DNA of 64,000 nt from Marinirhabdus gelatinilytica (lineage in GTDB: Bacteria > Bacteroidota > Bacteroidia > Flavobacteriales > Flavobacteriaceae). The notes beneath the pieces were generated by a model. The model was not told the DNA's origin. It was given only the letters and a program-made list of their open reading frames with translations, and searched no databases. Each line of letters opens with the position of its first letter. Within the stretch, counting starts at the first letter, position 1. Positions 52,081 through 61,573 of the stretch are shown piece by piece. The stretch is taken from positions 170,400 through 234,399 of the forward strand of contig NZ_QRAO01000002.1 of assembly GCF_003353425.1 (NCBI RefSeq). The letters run 5' to 3'. The position numbers and the translations under genes were made by a program.

Positions 52081-54276
52081 TTAATCCGAGTTTGGTAAAA
52101 TAATTATGAATTCTGTGCCCTCACCTTCTTTCGATAGTACTTTTAATTCACCTCCGTGGGCTTTTACAATATCATAGCTCATAGAAAGCCCCAGCCCGGT
52201 TCCTTCTCCCGTTGGTTTTGTGGTGAAAAAGGGTTGGAAGATTTTATGGAGCATTTCTTTTGGAATGCCTTTTCCGTTGTCTTTTACTGAAATAATAACA
52301 CTCCCCTTTGATGCCTTTTCCTCGTTAGTGACTCCCTTGCCTGATGCAGGTTCAAGAGAGGGAATTCTTTCCGTGGTCACTGATACAGTAGGCTTGAACT
52401 CTGAATTTACAGTTGAATTTTTGAGTTCATTTGTGGCATAAAAAGCGTTGGTGATCAAATTTAAGATCACCCTACCCATATCTTGCGGAATCACTTCTAT
52501 CTTTCCAATAGTTTCATCAAAATTGGTTTCCAGCGTGGCGTTGAAACTTTTGTCTTTTGCCCGAAGACCGTGGTAGGCGAGGCGGAGGTATTCATCAGCC
52601 AGTTTGTTGATGTCCGTAGGCTCTTTCTGGACGGTGCTTTTTCGGCTGTGTTGGAGCATCCCTTTTACGATGCCGTCTGCGCGCTTGCCATGGTGGTTTA
52701 TTTTTTCCAGGTTTTGTTTTAGGGCTGCGGCAATCAACTTGGTTTCGGCCATATCTCCCTTGTCAATTTCTTCGTTCATCTCTTCAATGAGTTCGTTGCT
52801 CACTTCAGAAAAATTATTTACGAAATTCAAAGGATTCTGAATTTCGTGTGCGATGCCCGCCGTGAGCTCACCCAGACTGGCCATTTTTTCAGATTGGATG
52901 AGCTGTGCCTGGGTTGCTTTAAGTTCGTCCAAAGAGTCCTTCAGCTTACTGTTGGATTGTTCCAGTGCTGTTTGTTTTTGTGCCAGTTCGGCATTTAAGG
53001 CTGCAAGTGCCTTCCTCTTTTTACGATTGTTTTTTATGGTGAAATACATCCCGAACAGTATAATGCCCAACAGGATGGCAATACCAATATACAGGAGTTG
53101 TGTTCTTCGCTGTTTGTCTATGGTTTCACTCTGTGCTACTATGGTTTCGTCCTTTTTGGAGGTTTCGTATTTTATTTGCAGTTCGGACTCTAATTGTGAT
53201 ATGGTTTGTTGTAGATTTTTGAAACGTTCACCCGAGAACAACCGTTCATATTTCAATGCTTCTTCAAATTCTCCCAGAGCGGCATACGTATCGGAGGCGT
53301 GCATATAATTTTCGAACAGATTTCGGTTTAAGCCACTACGCTTCATGATGTCAATGGCTTGGAGGGTGTAGGGGAGTGCCTCTTCATATTTTTCTTGCAA
53401 TCTATACACGTGACCTATATTTCCTAAAGGGGCTATAAGCGCAGCTTCGTCATTGGCTTCCTTGGCAATATTGTAGCATTTTTGATATTCGGCAATCGCA
53501 TCTTCGTAGCGCTTCATATACTTGTAAATATTGCCTCGAGTATTGTAATTAGGGGCCAATATATTTTGATCTTTTCCAGCTTCTTGCAATACGTTTATGG
53601 CCGTATTTATTTCAGAAAGTGCATCTTTATACTGCCCCAGGATTAAAAAATTGTCGGCTTTGTACCTATGGGCCAAAGCTAATTCTTCGGGCATGTTTAG
53701 GGGTTGAAGTATATCAATGGCTTTTTGGCAATAGTCAGCCCCTTCTTTGTATTTTTGTTGATAATACAGTAAATCGCATATCCGAGTGTAGGTTTTGGCG
53801 ATTCCTGCTTGGTTTTCAAGCTTTTCAAATATCCCTAATGCTTTAAAATCTTCTTCCAATGCTTTGCCAAACGCACTGTTTTGTTTATAGGTATCTTCAA
53901 GGGTGAGATGTGTTTCGGCTTGTAGTACCTCCAGGCCCAACTTTTTATAAAGTTGGTTAGCTTTTTCAAGATAATAAACAGAGGAATCTATCTTACGGTT
54001 TCCTTGGTGCCAAGTGGCTAAGTTATGGTAAGAAGTTGCCAAAAGTTCCTCGCTGTTTTCTTGTTCTGAAAGCCTTACGGCACGTTGTGCATCACTGTAT
54101 AACTGAACCGAATCTGTAATAGTTCCCTGTAATCTTTCTGAAACTGAAGTGACCAATGTTTCCAAAGAATTTTGAGAAACCCCTGAAAATGAAAACATAC
54201 CAATCCAAAAAATACAGAGTAACCCCCTGTGTTTCTTTAGGGTCGTGTTTCTCAAAATATTTTGGATAGTCTTCAT
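52081..54276 (-). CDS. TPR-repeat sensor histidine kinase
   Basis: A 731-residue membrane kinase. An N-terminal signal or anchor (GLLCIFWIGMFSFSGVSQ) is followed by seven or so periplasmic TPR repeats (about residues 60-375, with patterns such as YKDALSEINTAINVL), one membrane helix (LLYIGIAILLGIILFGMYF), a cytosolic coiled coil, the H-box LGELTAGIAHEIQNPL and HATPase_c (DNGKGIP, TGEGTGLGLS). No receiver. Its kinase core is closely related to that of the overlapping upstream gene. The start overlaps the upstream stop by 4 bp. Phosphoryl targets are probably the two receivers downstream. The signal is unknown. Confidence 0.95.
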   Translation of the reverse strand: MKTIQNILRNTTLKKHRGLLCIFWIGMFSFSGVSQNSLETLVTSVSERLQGTITDSVQLYSDAQRAVRLSEQENSEELLATSYHNLATWHQGNRKIDSSVYYLEKANQLYKKLGLEVLQAETHLTLEDTYKQNSAFGKALEEDFKALGIFEKLENQAGIAKTYTRICDLLYYQQKYKEGADYCQKAIDILQPLNMPEELALAHRYKADNFLILGQYKDALSEINTAINVLQEAGKDQNILAPNYNTRGNIYKYMKRYEDAIAEYQKCYNIAKEANDEAALIAPLGNIGHVYRLQEKYEEALPYTLQAIDIMKRSGLNRNLFENYMHASDTYAALGEFEEALKYERLFSGERFKNLQQTISQLESELQIKYETSKKDETIVAQSETIDKQRRTQLLYIGIAILLGIILFGMYFTIKNNRKKRKALAALNAELAQKQTALEQSNSKLKDSLDELKATQAQLIQSEKMASLGELTAGIAHEIQNPLNFVNNFSEVSNELIEEMNEEIDKGDMAETKLIAAALKQNLEKINHHGKRADGIVKGMLQHSRKSTVQKEPTDINKLADEYLRLAYHGLRAKDKSFNATLETNFDETIGKIEVIPQDMGRVILNLITNAFYATNELKNSTVNSEFKPTVSVTTERIPSLEPASGKGVTNEEKASKGSVIISVKDNGKGIPKEMLHKIFQPFFTTKPTGEGTGLGLSMSYDIVKAHGGELKVLSKEGEGTEFIIILPNSD

Positions 54277-57200
54277 ACTTCCTGTTTTATAGGGATTTCT
54301 ATACTAAATTGAGTTCCCTTTCCTAGTTCGGTATCAACATGGAGGGTTCCGCCGTGCGCCTTCACAATATCATAACTCATACTCAAACCAAGTCCGGTGC
54401 CTTTTCCGGTGGGTTTTGTAGTAAAAAAAGGCTGGAATATCTTATCGAGTACGTCATTGGGGATTCCGTTGCCGTTGTCCTTTATTGAGATAATAACACC
54501 CTCTTTTAGTCCATTCCTTTGGATCGTGCCTCCCTCGTTGGATGCAGACTCGAAGGAAGAGTTATTTTGGGTTGAAACAGTAACCCTAGGTTGAAACTCC
54601 GAATTGTTCAAAGATTTCATTTTTTCGTTGACAGCGTAAAAGGCATTGGTGATCAAATTCAAAATAACCCGGCCCATATCCTGTGGGATGATGTTTATCT
54701 TCCCTATGCTCTCATCAAAATGTGTTTCCAGCGTGGCGTTGAAGGTTTTGTCCTTTGCGCGAAGGCCGTGATAGGCCAATCGCAAATACTCGTCTGTAAG
54801 TTTGTTGATGTCGGTAGGTTCTTTTTGTGCGGTGCTCCTTCGGCTGTGCTGGAGCATTCCTTTTACAATGCCGTCTGCCCGTTTGCCGTGGTGGTTTATT
54901 TTTTCTAGGTTCTGTTTTATGTCGTTGGCGATCAGTTTGGCTTCTTCAAGGTCGCCTTTTTCAATTTCTTCGTTCATTTCATCCATCAATTCATTGCTCA
55001 CTTCGCTAAAGTTATTGACAAAATTCAACGGGTTTTGTATTTCGTGTGCGATACCAGCAGTAAGTTCACCAAGACTTGCCATCTTCTCGGCCTGTATTAG
55101 TTGTTGTTGGGTGGTTTGTAGCTCGTTCAATGCCTTTTCGGCACTTTTCTTTGCTTTTTGCAGGTTCGTTAAATACACCTGGGCCTGCACAATTTCCTCG
55201 TAACGCTTATAAGCAAAGGTGAATACGTTTCGGAAGCGTTCCAAAACCGCTTTTTTATCTTCATTTAAAACCCCAAAGTTTGAAATCCCAATCACACCAT
55301 TCCCAAAGGAGTAGAGGTAATAGGACAGCAGATCTACTTTGCGTAACCTTGGGTCATCTTGTTCGCCATTGCGGATACGCATCTCGATGTATTCCTTTAA
55401 ATCGTCTCCTTCAATAATTTCTTCATAAAAACCATCGGTGGTAGAAATTATTTTTCTGTATTGCTCTTCTAGGGTGGGGTCGTTTTTATAGGATAATAAT
55501 ACAATGGTGCCTCCCATTGCTTCAGAATAGTCGTAATCCCAAAAAGTCTCGTTATCGTCGTTATGAACATCGATAATGGTGTTCCTGATTTCAGAAAAAC
55601 CTAGCTCTTGCAATTGCTCGAAAAGGATCTTGGCAATGTCCAGCATATCATCACGTTTTTGCATGCTCAACGCCACGGACCGCACCTTTTCCAATGAGGC
55701 CTCCAATTGTACCTCTTGCATCTGGTATTCGGCTTTTGCAAGTTCACTGTACCTATTATAGGCAAAGGTGAACACGTTACGGAAACGGTCGAGGACGGCC
55801 TTTTGATTTTCGTTTAGCTTACCAAAGTTTGAAATACCAATGGCTCCGTTCCCAAAGGCATACAGAATATATGATACGCTCGTAGCAGCCTCTAAACGCG
55901 GGTCATCCGCCTCGCCATTTTTCTTACGCATGTTGATAAGGTCCTGCAGTTGTTGCCCTTGTAGTACCATTTCTGAATACCCATCGGTAGTCTTGGCGAT
56001 ATCCTGTAATTGTTCTTTTAAGGTTGGGTCATCGTCATACGCCATTTGTGTCACGGTGCCGCCCATCAAGTCTGAATAGTCGTAATCCATGAATGTTTCC
56101 GTCTCTTCGTCGTTGATGTCTATGAGGGCATTGCGAATATCCTTGAACCCCAGTACTTGTAATTGTTCGTAAAGTACTTGGGCAATATCCAGCATTTCGT
56201 CGGACCTTTTGAGGCTGAGGGCCACGTTTCGTATTTTCTCCAAGGAGGACTCTATTTTTGCCTCCCAAGCCTGTGCCTCAGCTTTTTGAAGGTCGAGAAA
56301 GCGGGTGTAGGTCTGGTTAAATACTTTCCCGAAGCGATATAGAATGTCAAGGCTTTCATCGGACAAAGGTGCATCGCCTACGGTTTGTAAGCCTCCGAAT
56401 GGACTAAACACAAAAGAGGCAACATATTTATCCAATGCACGATTTGCATCTTGCACCTCTTTTGGAAACCGACGAAACTCGGTCTCTGTAAATAGATAAT
56501 CATCATATATTTCTTTTTCTTCACCCTCCATTACATATACAAACTTGGGTGTTTGAGCTTTCCATTCCCGCATCATGGCATGATGAAATGGATAGTCTTC
56601 AAACTTCATATAGTAAGATTCTGGTGCTTTGCCTTCTTCTGGGTTGGCTGCCCAAACCGTATTTGATAGGTCAGCTTCGTTGTAAATATTGATGATGCAA
56701 AAGGTTAACGAAAAGTCTAACTTTGTTAGCTCATTTAGCAATGTTGCTACCAAATCTGACAATTCGTTTGAGCTTTGCATGGCCATAGCTTTGGCTCTTA
56801 AGCGCTCAAGACCCAATTCTATCTCTGATTCTCTTGCTTGTGCCTCGGCTTTTTGAAGGTCGAGGAAGCGGGTGTAGGTTTGCTCGAAGACTTTTCCGAA
56901 GCGTTTAAAGATGTCGTGCGCTTCTGATACTTCCCCATAGGTGATAAAAAGTAAAAAACCCTCATTGAACCTTACCAGATGGTTGTACTGTTGCGTAGGC
57001 AAGTCCAGTCCTACATTTTCAAATTGTTCAAAAGTGCTTTTAAGCTCAGGAAGCGATTTCATGTACTCGTAATGTTCAACCAGATCTTTTCCATCTTGAC
57101 CATAAACAAAGAAGTCCTCATTATTTATAATGGCCTTATACCATGGTTCTAAACTTTTATGCGCTGTGAGTGGTAAGACAAATGGACTTTGTAATTCGCC

Positions 57201-58475
57201 CTCACTGCTCATGATGCAGGTGCTCGATTTTTTATCGTCTGATAAAATGTTGTAACCACAGCTCCAGGCCGGAATACCTAATTTTTGGACTTCCGTAAAC
57301 AGTAGATTCGCAGCCTCAGGTAATTCATCACTATGTTGCATAGCCATAGTACGTGAGCGCACTTTTTCGAGCGCGTGTTCAATTTTAGCTTCCCTTGCTT
57401 GTGCCTCTGCTTTTTGAAGGTCTAAAAAACGTTGATGTGCAAGATCGAATGCTTTCGCAAACTTTACCAGCATATCCATATCTTCTTGTGGGGGATTTTT
57501 AACTACACCCGGTAAGCTGAATCCTATCTCGCCATGGGCGGTGCGCGCCATCACAAATGTGAGTCCACCAATCTTTTTAATGTCTTCTTGAGTTGGCGCC
57601 TGGGGGTCTATTTGTTTAAAATTACCCAGCGTAATCATCTTGTCCACATACGCTATGGCGGCTTTGGTAACCATGGGATAGATTAAAATGGGGTCATCAC
57701 TTTTTTCCCAATCGGCCACCAGCGGGATATCACCGTGGATGTGCCGTGGCAATTCCATTACAAAGCCAATTTTGGTACCGTCGCCAGAGGTCATGGCTTT
57801 TTCGTAGGTTTTTTCAAGCCACATCATATGCCAAAAATATTGTGCTTCGTGCCCCAATCTTGTAAACTCGTTACGCATGGTAACTACAATATCCAATAGG
57901 TCACTGGGTTCTCTCATGGCCACGGCCTGTGCACGAATGCGCTCCAGTGCGCTTTCTACTTTCAATTCCCTATTTTTCTCTTCCAGCTCTTTGGTGCGGC
58001 GCTGTATGGCCTCCCTCAATTGTAAGTTTTCGGCGCTTATTTGTTCAAACCCTATGGTCTGGCCTTCCTGTGCCTTGCTGTCCGGGGTAGAGTAGTGCTG
58101 GTACACAAACCTCCATTCTCCTTCTTTTTGCTGAAGTATATTGGTAAAGCGAAAGCGTTCATAAAAATTCCATTCTTCGCCATTCAAGAACCAAGCATCG
58201 AACAAATGGGTAATGAAGATGAGTTCGCCAAATTTTTCAACAATTTTAGTCTCGTTGCGCAACTGGGACTTTCCAGAGAGTTGCTCGGCGGTGGCTCCAA
58301 AAAAAGTGGTGGTATCCTGTCGGTTTAGAAACTCTTCGTTTGCGGTGGAACCAATAAAATGAAAAGCGTCATCGAAATAGGAATCGTAGGTTTTAACGTC
58401 CCCATTTAGGTAGCTGTGCAACCAGATATCATAGGCATGGAGGACTTCTTTCTCTACGTTTTTAGCGAGATTCAT
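54273..58475 (-). CDS. Giant cytosolic sensor kinase with five GAF-like modules
   Basis: A 1400-residue protein without membrane segments. Residues about 1-140 are an NTF2/SnoaL-like ligand domain; 150-171 is coiled coil. Five repeated modules begin near 172, 364, 552, 741 and 924, each starting with an E-x-(A/G/S)LE-(R/K)-(I/V/L)R helix followed by a GAF-like domain; modules 4 and 5 are close copies of each other. A long coiled coil (about 1095-1135) precedes the H-box (His1144 in GIAHEIQNPL) and HATPase_c. Modules 1-3 end in FLDLQKAEAQAxE. This is a multi-signal cytosolic receptor, and no receiver is attached. It heads the signalling unit 58475-48998. Confidence 0.93.
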   Translation of the reverse strand: MNLAKNVEKEVLHAYDIWLHSYLNGDVKTYDSYFDDAFHFIGSTANEEFLNRQDTTTFFGATAEQLSGKSQLRNETKIVEKFGELIFITHLFDAWFLNGEEWNFYERFRFTNILQQKEGEWRFVYQHYSTPDSKAQEGQTIGFEQISAENLQLREAIQRRTKELEEKNRELKVESALERIRAQAVAMREPSDLLDIVVTMRNEFTRLGHEAQYFWHMMWLEKTYEKAMTSGDGTKIGFVMELPRHIHGDIPLVADWEKSDDPILIYPMVTKAAIAYVDKMITLGNFKQIDPQAPTQEDIKKIGGLTFVMARTAHGEIGFSLPGVVKNPPQEDMDMLVKFAKAFDLAHQRFLDLQKAEAQAREAKIEHALEKVRSRTMAMQHSDELPEAANLLFTEVQKLGIPAWSCGYNILSDDKKSSTCIMSSEGELQSPFVLPLTAHKSLEPWYKAIINNEDFFVYGQDGKDLVEHYEYMKSLPELKSTFEQFENVGLDLPTQQYNHLVRFNEGFLLFITYGEVSEAHDIFKRFGKVFEQTYTRFLDLQKAEAQARESEIELGLERLRAKAMAMQSSNELSDLVATLLNELTKLDFSLTFCIINIYNEADLSNTVWAANPEEGKAPESYYMKFEDYPFHHAMMREWKAQTPKFVYVMEGEEKEIYDDYLFTETEFRRFPKEVQDANRALDKYVASFVFSPFGGLQTVGDAPLSDESLDILYRFGKVFNQTYTRFLDLQKAEAQAWEAKIESSLEKIRNVALSLKRSDEMLDIAQVLYEQLQVLGFKDIRNALIDINDEETETFMDYDYSDLMGGTVTQMAYDDDPTLKEQLQDIAKTTDGYSEMVLQGQQLQDLINMRKKNGEADDPRLEAATSVSYILYAFGNGAIGISNFGKLNENQKAVLDRFRNVFTFAYNRYSELAKAEYQMQEVQLEASLEKVRSVALSMQKRDDMLDIAKILFEQLQELGFSEIRNTIIDVHNDDNETFWDYDYSEAMGGTIVLLSYKNDPTLEEQYRKIISTTDGFYEEIIEGDDLKEYIEMRIRNGEQDDPRLRKVDLLSYYLYSFGNGVIGISNFGVLNEDKKAVLERFRNVFTFAYKRYEEIVQAQVYLTNLQKAKKSAEKALNELQTTQQQLIQAEKMASLGELTAGIAHEIQNPLNFVNNFSEVSNELMDEMNEEIEKGDLEEAKLIANDIKQNLEKINHHGKRADGIVKGMLQHSRRSTAQKEPTDINKLTDEYLRLAYHGLRAKDKTFNATLETHFDESIGKINIIPQDMGRVILNLITNAFYAVNEKMKSLNNSEFQPRVTVSTQNNSSFESASNEGGTIQRNGLKEGVIISIKDNGNGIPNDVLDKIFQPFFTTKPTGKGTGLGLSMSYDIVKAHGGTLHVDTELGKGTQFSIEIPIKQEV

Positions 58476-58524
58476 AATTGGTTGGTTAACAAGTGTTAAG
58501 ATAGTAGTTTTTTGTTAAAAAAAG

Positions 58525-58544
58525 TATACGTAAATACACGTATA
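58525..58544. promoter_or_regulatory. TATACGT-N6-ACGTATA dyad before the giant kinase
   Basis: A 7+7 inverted repeat in the 86-bp gap before the kinase gene. Its 6+6 core with the same spacer also lies before pfkA (37259-37276). Confidence 0.45.
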
Positions 58545-58561
58545 GATTGCGTGTCCAAGAA

Positions 58562-59338
58562 TCAATGGCTCATGGTACCTGCAGGGTTTTCTAACGCTAT
58601 GTTTATAAGTTGGATTATGGATTGAATCTCGTCATGTAAATTTCTTCGATAGCCCAAAGCCTCGTTCGTAAGGACTGTCTTTATCCCCATAAGGTTTCGG
58701 ACTTTTGGTGATTCCATAATGGCTATGTAATCATTTTTTGGTCCTAGGGTGATGTTGTAGTTGGGGAGCTTGAATTTTAATAAGTGCAGGAAGTTCACAT
58801 CCTGTACACAAATCTCGTCGATCCTTATTTGGTGAACGTTCATCCTATCTAAAATAAGCCTTTCCAGGTTGATGATATTTGCATCCAAAACACTTAACCT
58901 GTCTCTGATTTCATTATTTTTTATGATAGCAATCTTTCCAGCGTTCTTTAAATCTGAGTACGTATTTATCACCGGTACTTGGATCTCAAAATCCCAAAAA
59001 GCTTTATTGAAATACGCTGTGGTTTTGGTCTCGTCTTTGAGTACTGTAACAATTGAATCTTTATGCAAGATGGTTTCGAGGATGTCCAGATAATGTTGCT
59101 CGCTGGTAATATATTCCTGCGAAAAATTTTCAGCAGCTTGCAGGTCCTCGAGCAAAATGGCCAGGGTAGCTTTTTCTGCGGCTCTCTCTTTTCTTCCTTC
59201 GTTCCAATTGTTTATCTGCAGTGCAATGAGAATCCCGATGACCACAAGGATAATCTCACCAATGGCGTAGAGGAGGTACTTAGAAAAACGATTTTCTCGA
59301 ATGAGTCGTTGGCGTATATGACGGAAAAACTTAATCAT
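58562..59338 (-). CDS. DUF6090-family protein (array copy 7)
   Basis: The last of seven tandem paralogues, 258 residues. Its body departs most from the others: NTYSDLKNAGKIAIIKNNE is recognisable, but the C-terminus ends in ENPAGTMSH. A Cys in IDEICVQDVN is unusual in the array. The start overlaps the previous copy by the 8 bases ATGATTAA. It is followed by the 86-bp gap before the giant kinase. Confidence 0.8.
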   Translation of the reverse strand: MIKFFRHIRQRLIRENRFSKYLLYAIGEIILVVIGILIALQINNWNEGRKERAAEKATLAILLEDLQAAENFSQEYITSEQHYLDILETILHKDSIVTVLKDETKTTAYFNKAFWDFEIQVPVINTYSDLKNAGKIAIIKNNEIRDRLSVLDANIINLERLILDRMNVHQIRIDEICVQDVNFLHLLKFKLPNYNITLGPKNDYIAIMESPKVRNLMGIKTVLTNEALGYRRNLHDEIQSIIQLINIALENPAGTMSH

Positions 59339-60083
59339 TAACCACTATGTTTATTTCTTGAATTAATTCCTCACCTATTGCTATCAATTGTTCGTAATAC
59401 GTAATATTTGTAGTCTGCACAGCACCTCTAGTAACTGTAGACCTGAATGTTTCGTCTATAAAAGCCGCTTTTAGGTTTCTCTGTAAACCAATATCTAAAT
59501 CTTCAAAGTTTATTTTGGTTTGAGACTGATAAATAGGGGTCAATTCGGCCATATCAAATTTTGATGTCCATAAGACTTCCATATTTTCTACATACCCAAT
59601 AAAGTTTGCTTCTTCAAGTAAATTTTTGTTCAATATCGCATTATAACTATCTATTAGATTGTCTATTCTAGTACCGGTGATTTTACCGAGGTACGATGAA
59701 TTTTTTAAAGCCTCGTAACCACTTTGGTTGGGTGTAAAATAGAATTCTATAAAAACCCCTGCCGCACCCATATTTGTGTACAGATCGAACTCATCGTTCT
59801 GAAAATCTAGAAATGCCTTTTTGCAGGCTTCATTAATTTCTTGTCTTCTTGTCTTTATAACTTTTAGATTCTTAATGTCCTGTGCTATGTTATTGCTTAT
59901 TTTCGCTAAATAGTGATGCAGTTCGTTTTTTTCTTTTTTGGCGTCGTTCCAAGTGTTTATTTCAAGTGCAATTAAAATTCCAATAACCACAAGTACAATT
60001 TCCCCTATGGCGTAGAGCAGGTACTTGCTGAACTTACTTTCAGCAACTAATCTCTGACGGATTTTTCTAAAAAATTTAATCAT
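59331..60083 (-). CDS. DUF6090-family protein (array copy 6)
   Basis: A 250-residue copy most like copy 5: QSGYEALKNSSYLGKITGTR compares with the SGFESLKNSGYLSRIQGQP of that protein. The N-terminal block is RQRLVAESKFSKYLLYAIGE. It uses LEINTWND where most copies have LQINNWN. The start overlaps copy 5 by ATGATTAA and the stop overlaps copy 7 in the same way. Confidence 0.8.
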   Translation of the reverse strand: MIKFFRKIRQRLVAESKFSKYLLYAIGEIVLVVIGILIALEINTWNDAKKEKNELHHYLAKISNNIAQDIKNLKVIKTRRQEINEACKKAFLDFQNDEFDLYTNMGAAGVFIEFYFTPNQSGYEALKNSSYLGKITGTRIDNLIDSYNAILNKNLLEEANFIGYVENMEVLWTSKFDMAELTPIYQSQTKINFEDLDIGLQRNLKAAFIDETFRSTVTRGAVQTTNITYYEQLIAIGEELIQEINIVVND

Positions 60084-60840
60084 CAGTCTCTTTATGTATT
60101 TTTTGTTGTATGGATACCCCTACGTTTTCAAGCTTGCTATATAAATCGATCAAGTAATTTGCACCTCTATTTCTTGAATTTGTAGCAACGAAGCTCGGGT
60201 ATCTCATCAGCTTATCCAACGCTTGCTTTTGTTGCTCATTAAGTAGCTCTGCACTTGCAAATTGTCTCCTAAACATGTTCAGCTGCTGCATCACATTGTT
60301 TTTGTACATATCATATTGCATGGCTTCCATGAGTTTATTGAGTTCTGTCTCTTCATCTTCCAATTTCTCAACAAGGCTGTAATATTCAAACAGTTCTTGC
60401 TCAATAGGCTGTCCTTGTATTCGTGATAAGTAGCCAGAATTTTTTAGGGATTCAAAACCACTTACATCTGCTTTAAAACTTTCCTTGAGTATCGGTGAAT
60501 ATCTAAGATATGTAGTAAAATACCCAGAAGCAGATTTGGGGTCTATTCTTTCTTTTTTAAGCAATGCCATAAAATAAGCGGAACCTACTATAGAGCTATC
60601 TCTGAACGCCCTAATAGCAATGAGGTTTTTTCGGTCAGACTTAATGTTTTCAGCAATGTTGTTTAAATAACCGTTTAAGGTTTTTGTCTCTTGTGCTTTG
60701 GTGTTCCAGTTATTAATCTGTAGTGCAATGAGAATCCCAATGACCACAAGGATGATCTCGCCAATGGCGTAGAGTAGATACTTGCTGAATTTGTTTTCAG
60801 AAAGTAAACGTTGTCTTATCCTTCGGAAGAATTTTAGCAT
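60076..60840 (-). CDS. DUF6090-family protein (array copy 5)
   Basis: A 254-residue copy. The N-terminus is LKFFRRIRQRLLSENKFSK with the common membrane helix. The body has a Met/Asn-rich helix (YDMYKNNVMQQLNMFRR) absent from its neighbours. It starts 4 bp after copy 4 and overlaps copy 6 by 8 bp. Confidence 0.8.
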   Translation of the reverse strand: MLKFFRRIRQRLLSENKFSKYLLYAIGEIILVVIGILIALQINNWNTKAQETKTLNGYLNNIAENIKSDRKNLIAIRAFRDSSIVGSAYFMALLKKERIDPKSASGYFTTYLRYSPILKESFKADVSGFESLKNSGYLSRIQGQPIEQELFEYYSLVEKLEDEETELNKLMEAMQYDMYKNNVMQQLNMFRRQFASAELLNEQQKQALDKLMRYPSFVATNSRNRGANYLIDLYSKLENVGVSIQQKIHKETDD

Positions 60841-60844
60841 TATT

Positions 60845-61573
60845 TTAGTTTCTTTTATCTATTTCTATTCGAATATTATCTTGAAGTGATTTTGCCGCTT
60901 CAACAGCTTCTGAATACCTGCCAAGAATAAAGAATGTCCACCCCGAATTATAACGCAGCGCCTCCTTAAAAGCATGGTTTTCTGCCAATTCTTGAATTTC
61001 TACCACGGGAGATGCACTTTCAAAAGGTACTGCTGTTTTGAAGTTTGCCATTAACAGCGGTTCTAGCTTGTTAGAATAAAACCTGGCGTGGTCATCTTCC
61101 AATTCTCCCATCCATTGATATTTAATCCCGTACAGCTGCATAATTTCTTCGCGGAGGGTGTCATTTTGTATCATTTCAAAACCAATCGATTTTAGATTAT
61201 CGTAGGCAGAAGTGCTTTCGATAAAATAGGGGTTCGAACCTAGATTTGCGTATGTATATGCGAGTGTATCGGGAACTTTATCTGGATTTTTCAAAGCTTC
61301 CAATACGGTCCTATTTGCATTCAACCTAATATTATAAAACGCGATATTAAAAGCCATGTCATCCAAGTCTGACTGTAAATTCTTCAACATCACGTTCAGT
61401 ATATTCAATTCGGTCTCAGATAGTGCTTTCTCTTCATTCCAGTTATTAATCTGCAATGCGATCAATATCCCAATCACCACAAGAATGATTTCGCCAATAG
61501 CGTAGAGAAGATATTTACTGAACTTACTTTCAGCAACTAATCGTTGGCGGATATGGCGGAAGAATTTTATCAT
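60845..61573 (-). CDS. DUF6090-family protein (array copy 4)
   Basis: The shortest copy, 242 residues, and the sister of copy 3: STSAYDNLKSIGFEMIQND and a following DDHARFYSN match its YSAYETLKSKGLEIVTND and DDHAMQYQI. The C-terminal part carries a SAVEAAKSLQDNIRI helix. It overlaps copy 3 by ATGA. Confidence 0.8.
   Translation of the reverse strand: MIKFFRHIRQRLVAESKFSKYLLYAIGEIILVVIGILIALQINNWNEEKALSETELNILNVMLKNLQSDLDDMAFNIAFYNIRLNANRTVLEALKNPDKVPDTLAYTYANLGSNPYFIESTSAYDNLKSIGFEMIQNDTLREEIMQLYGIKYQWMGELEDDHARFYSNKLEPLLMANFKTAVPFESASPVVEIQELAENHAFKEALRYNSGWTFFILGRYSEAVEAAKSLQDNIRIEIDKRN

Noticed and set aside
54273..58475. Assembly artefact from the repeated modules
   Set aside because: The modules are clearly diverged in sequence (except 4-5), and the frame is open over 1400 codons, so the repeats appear real.
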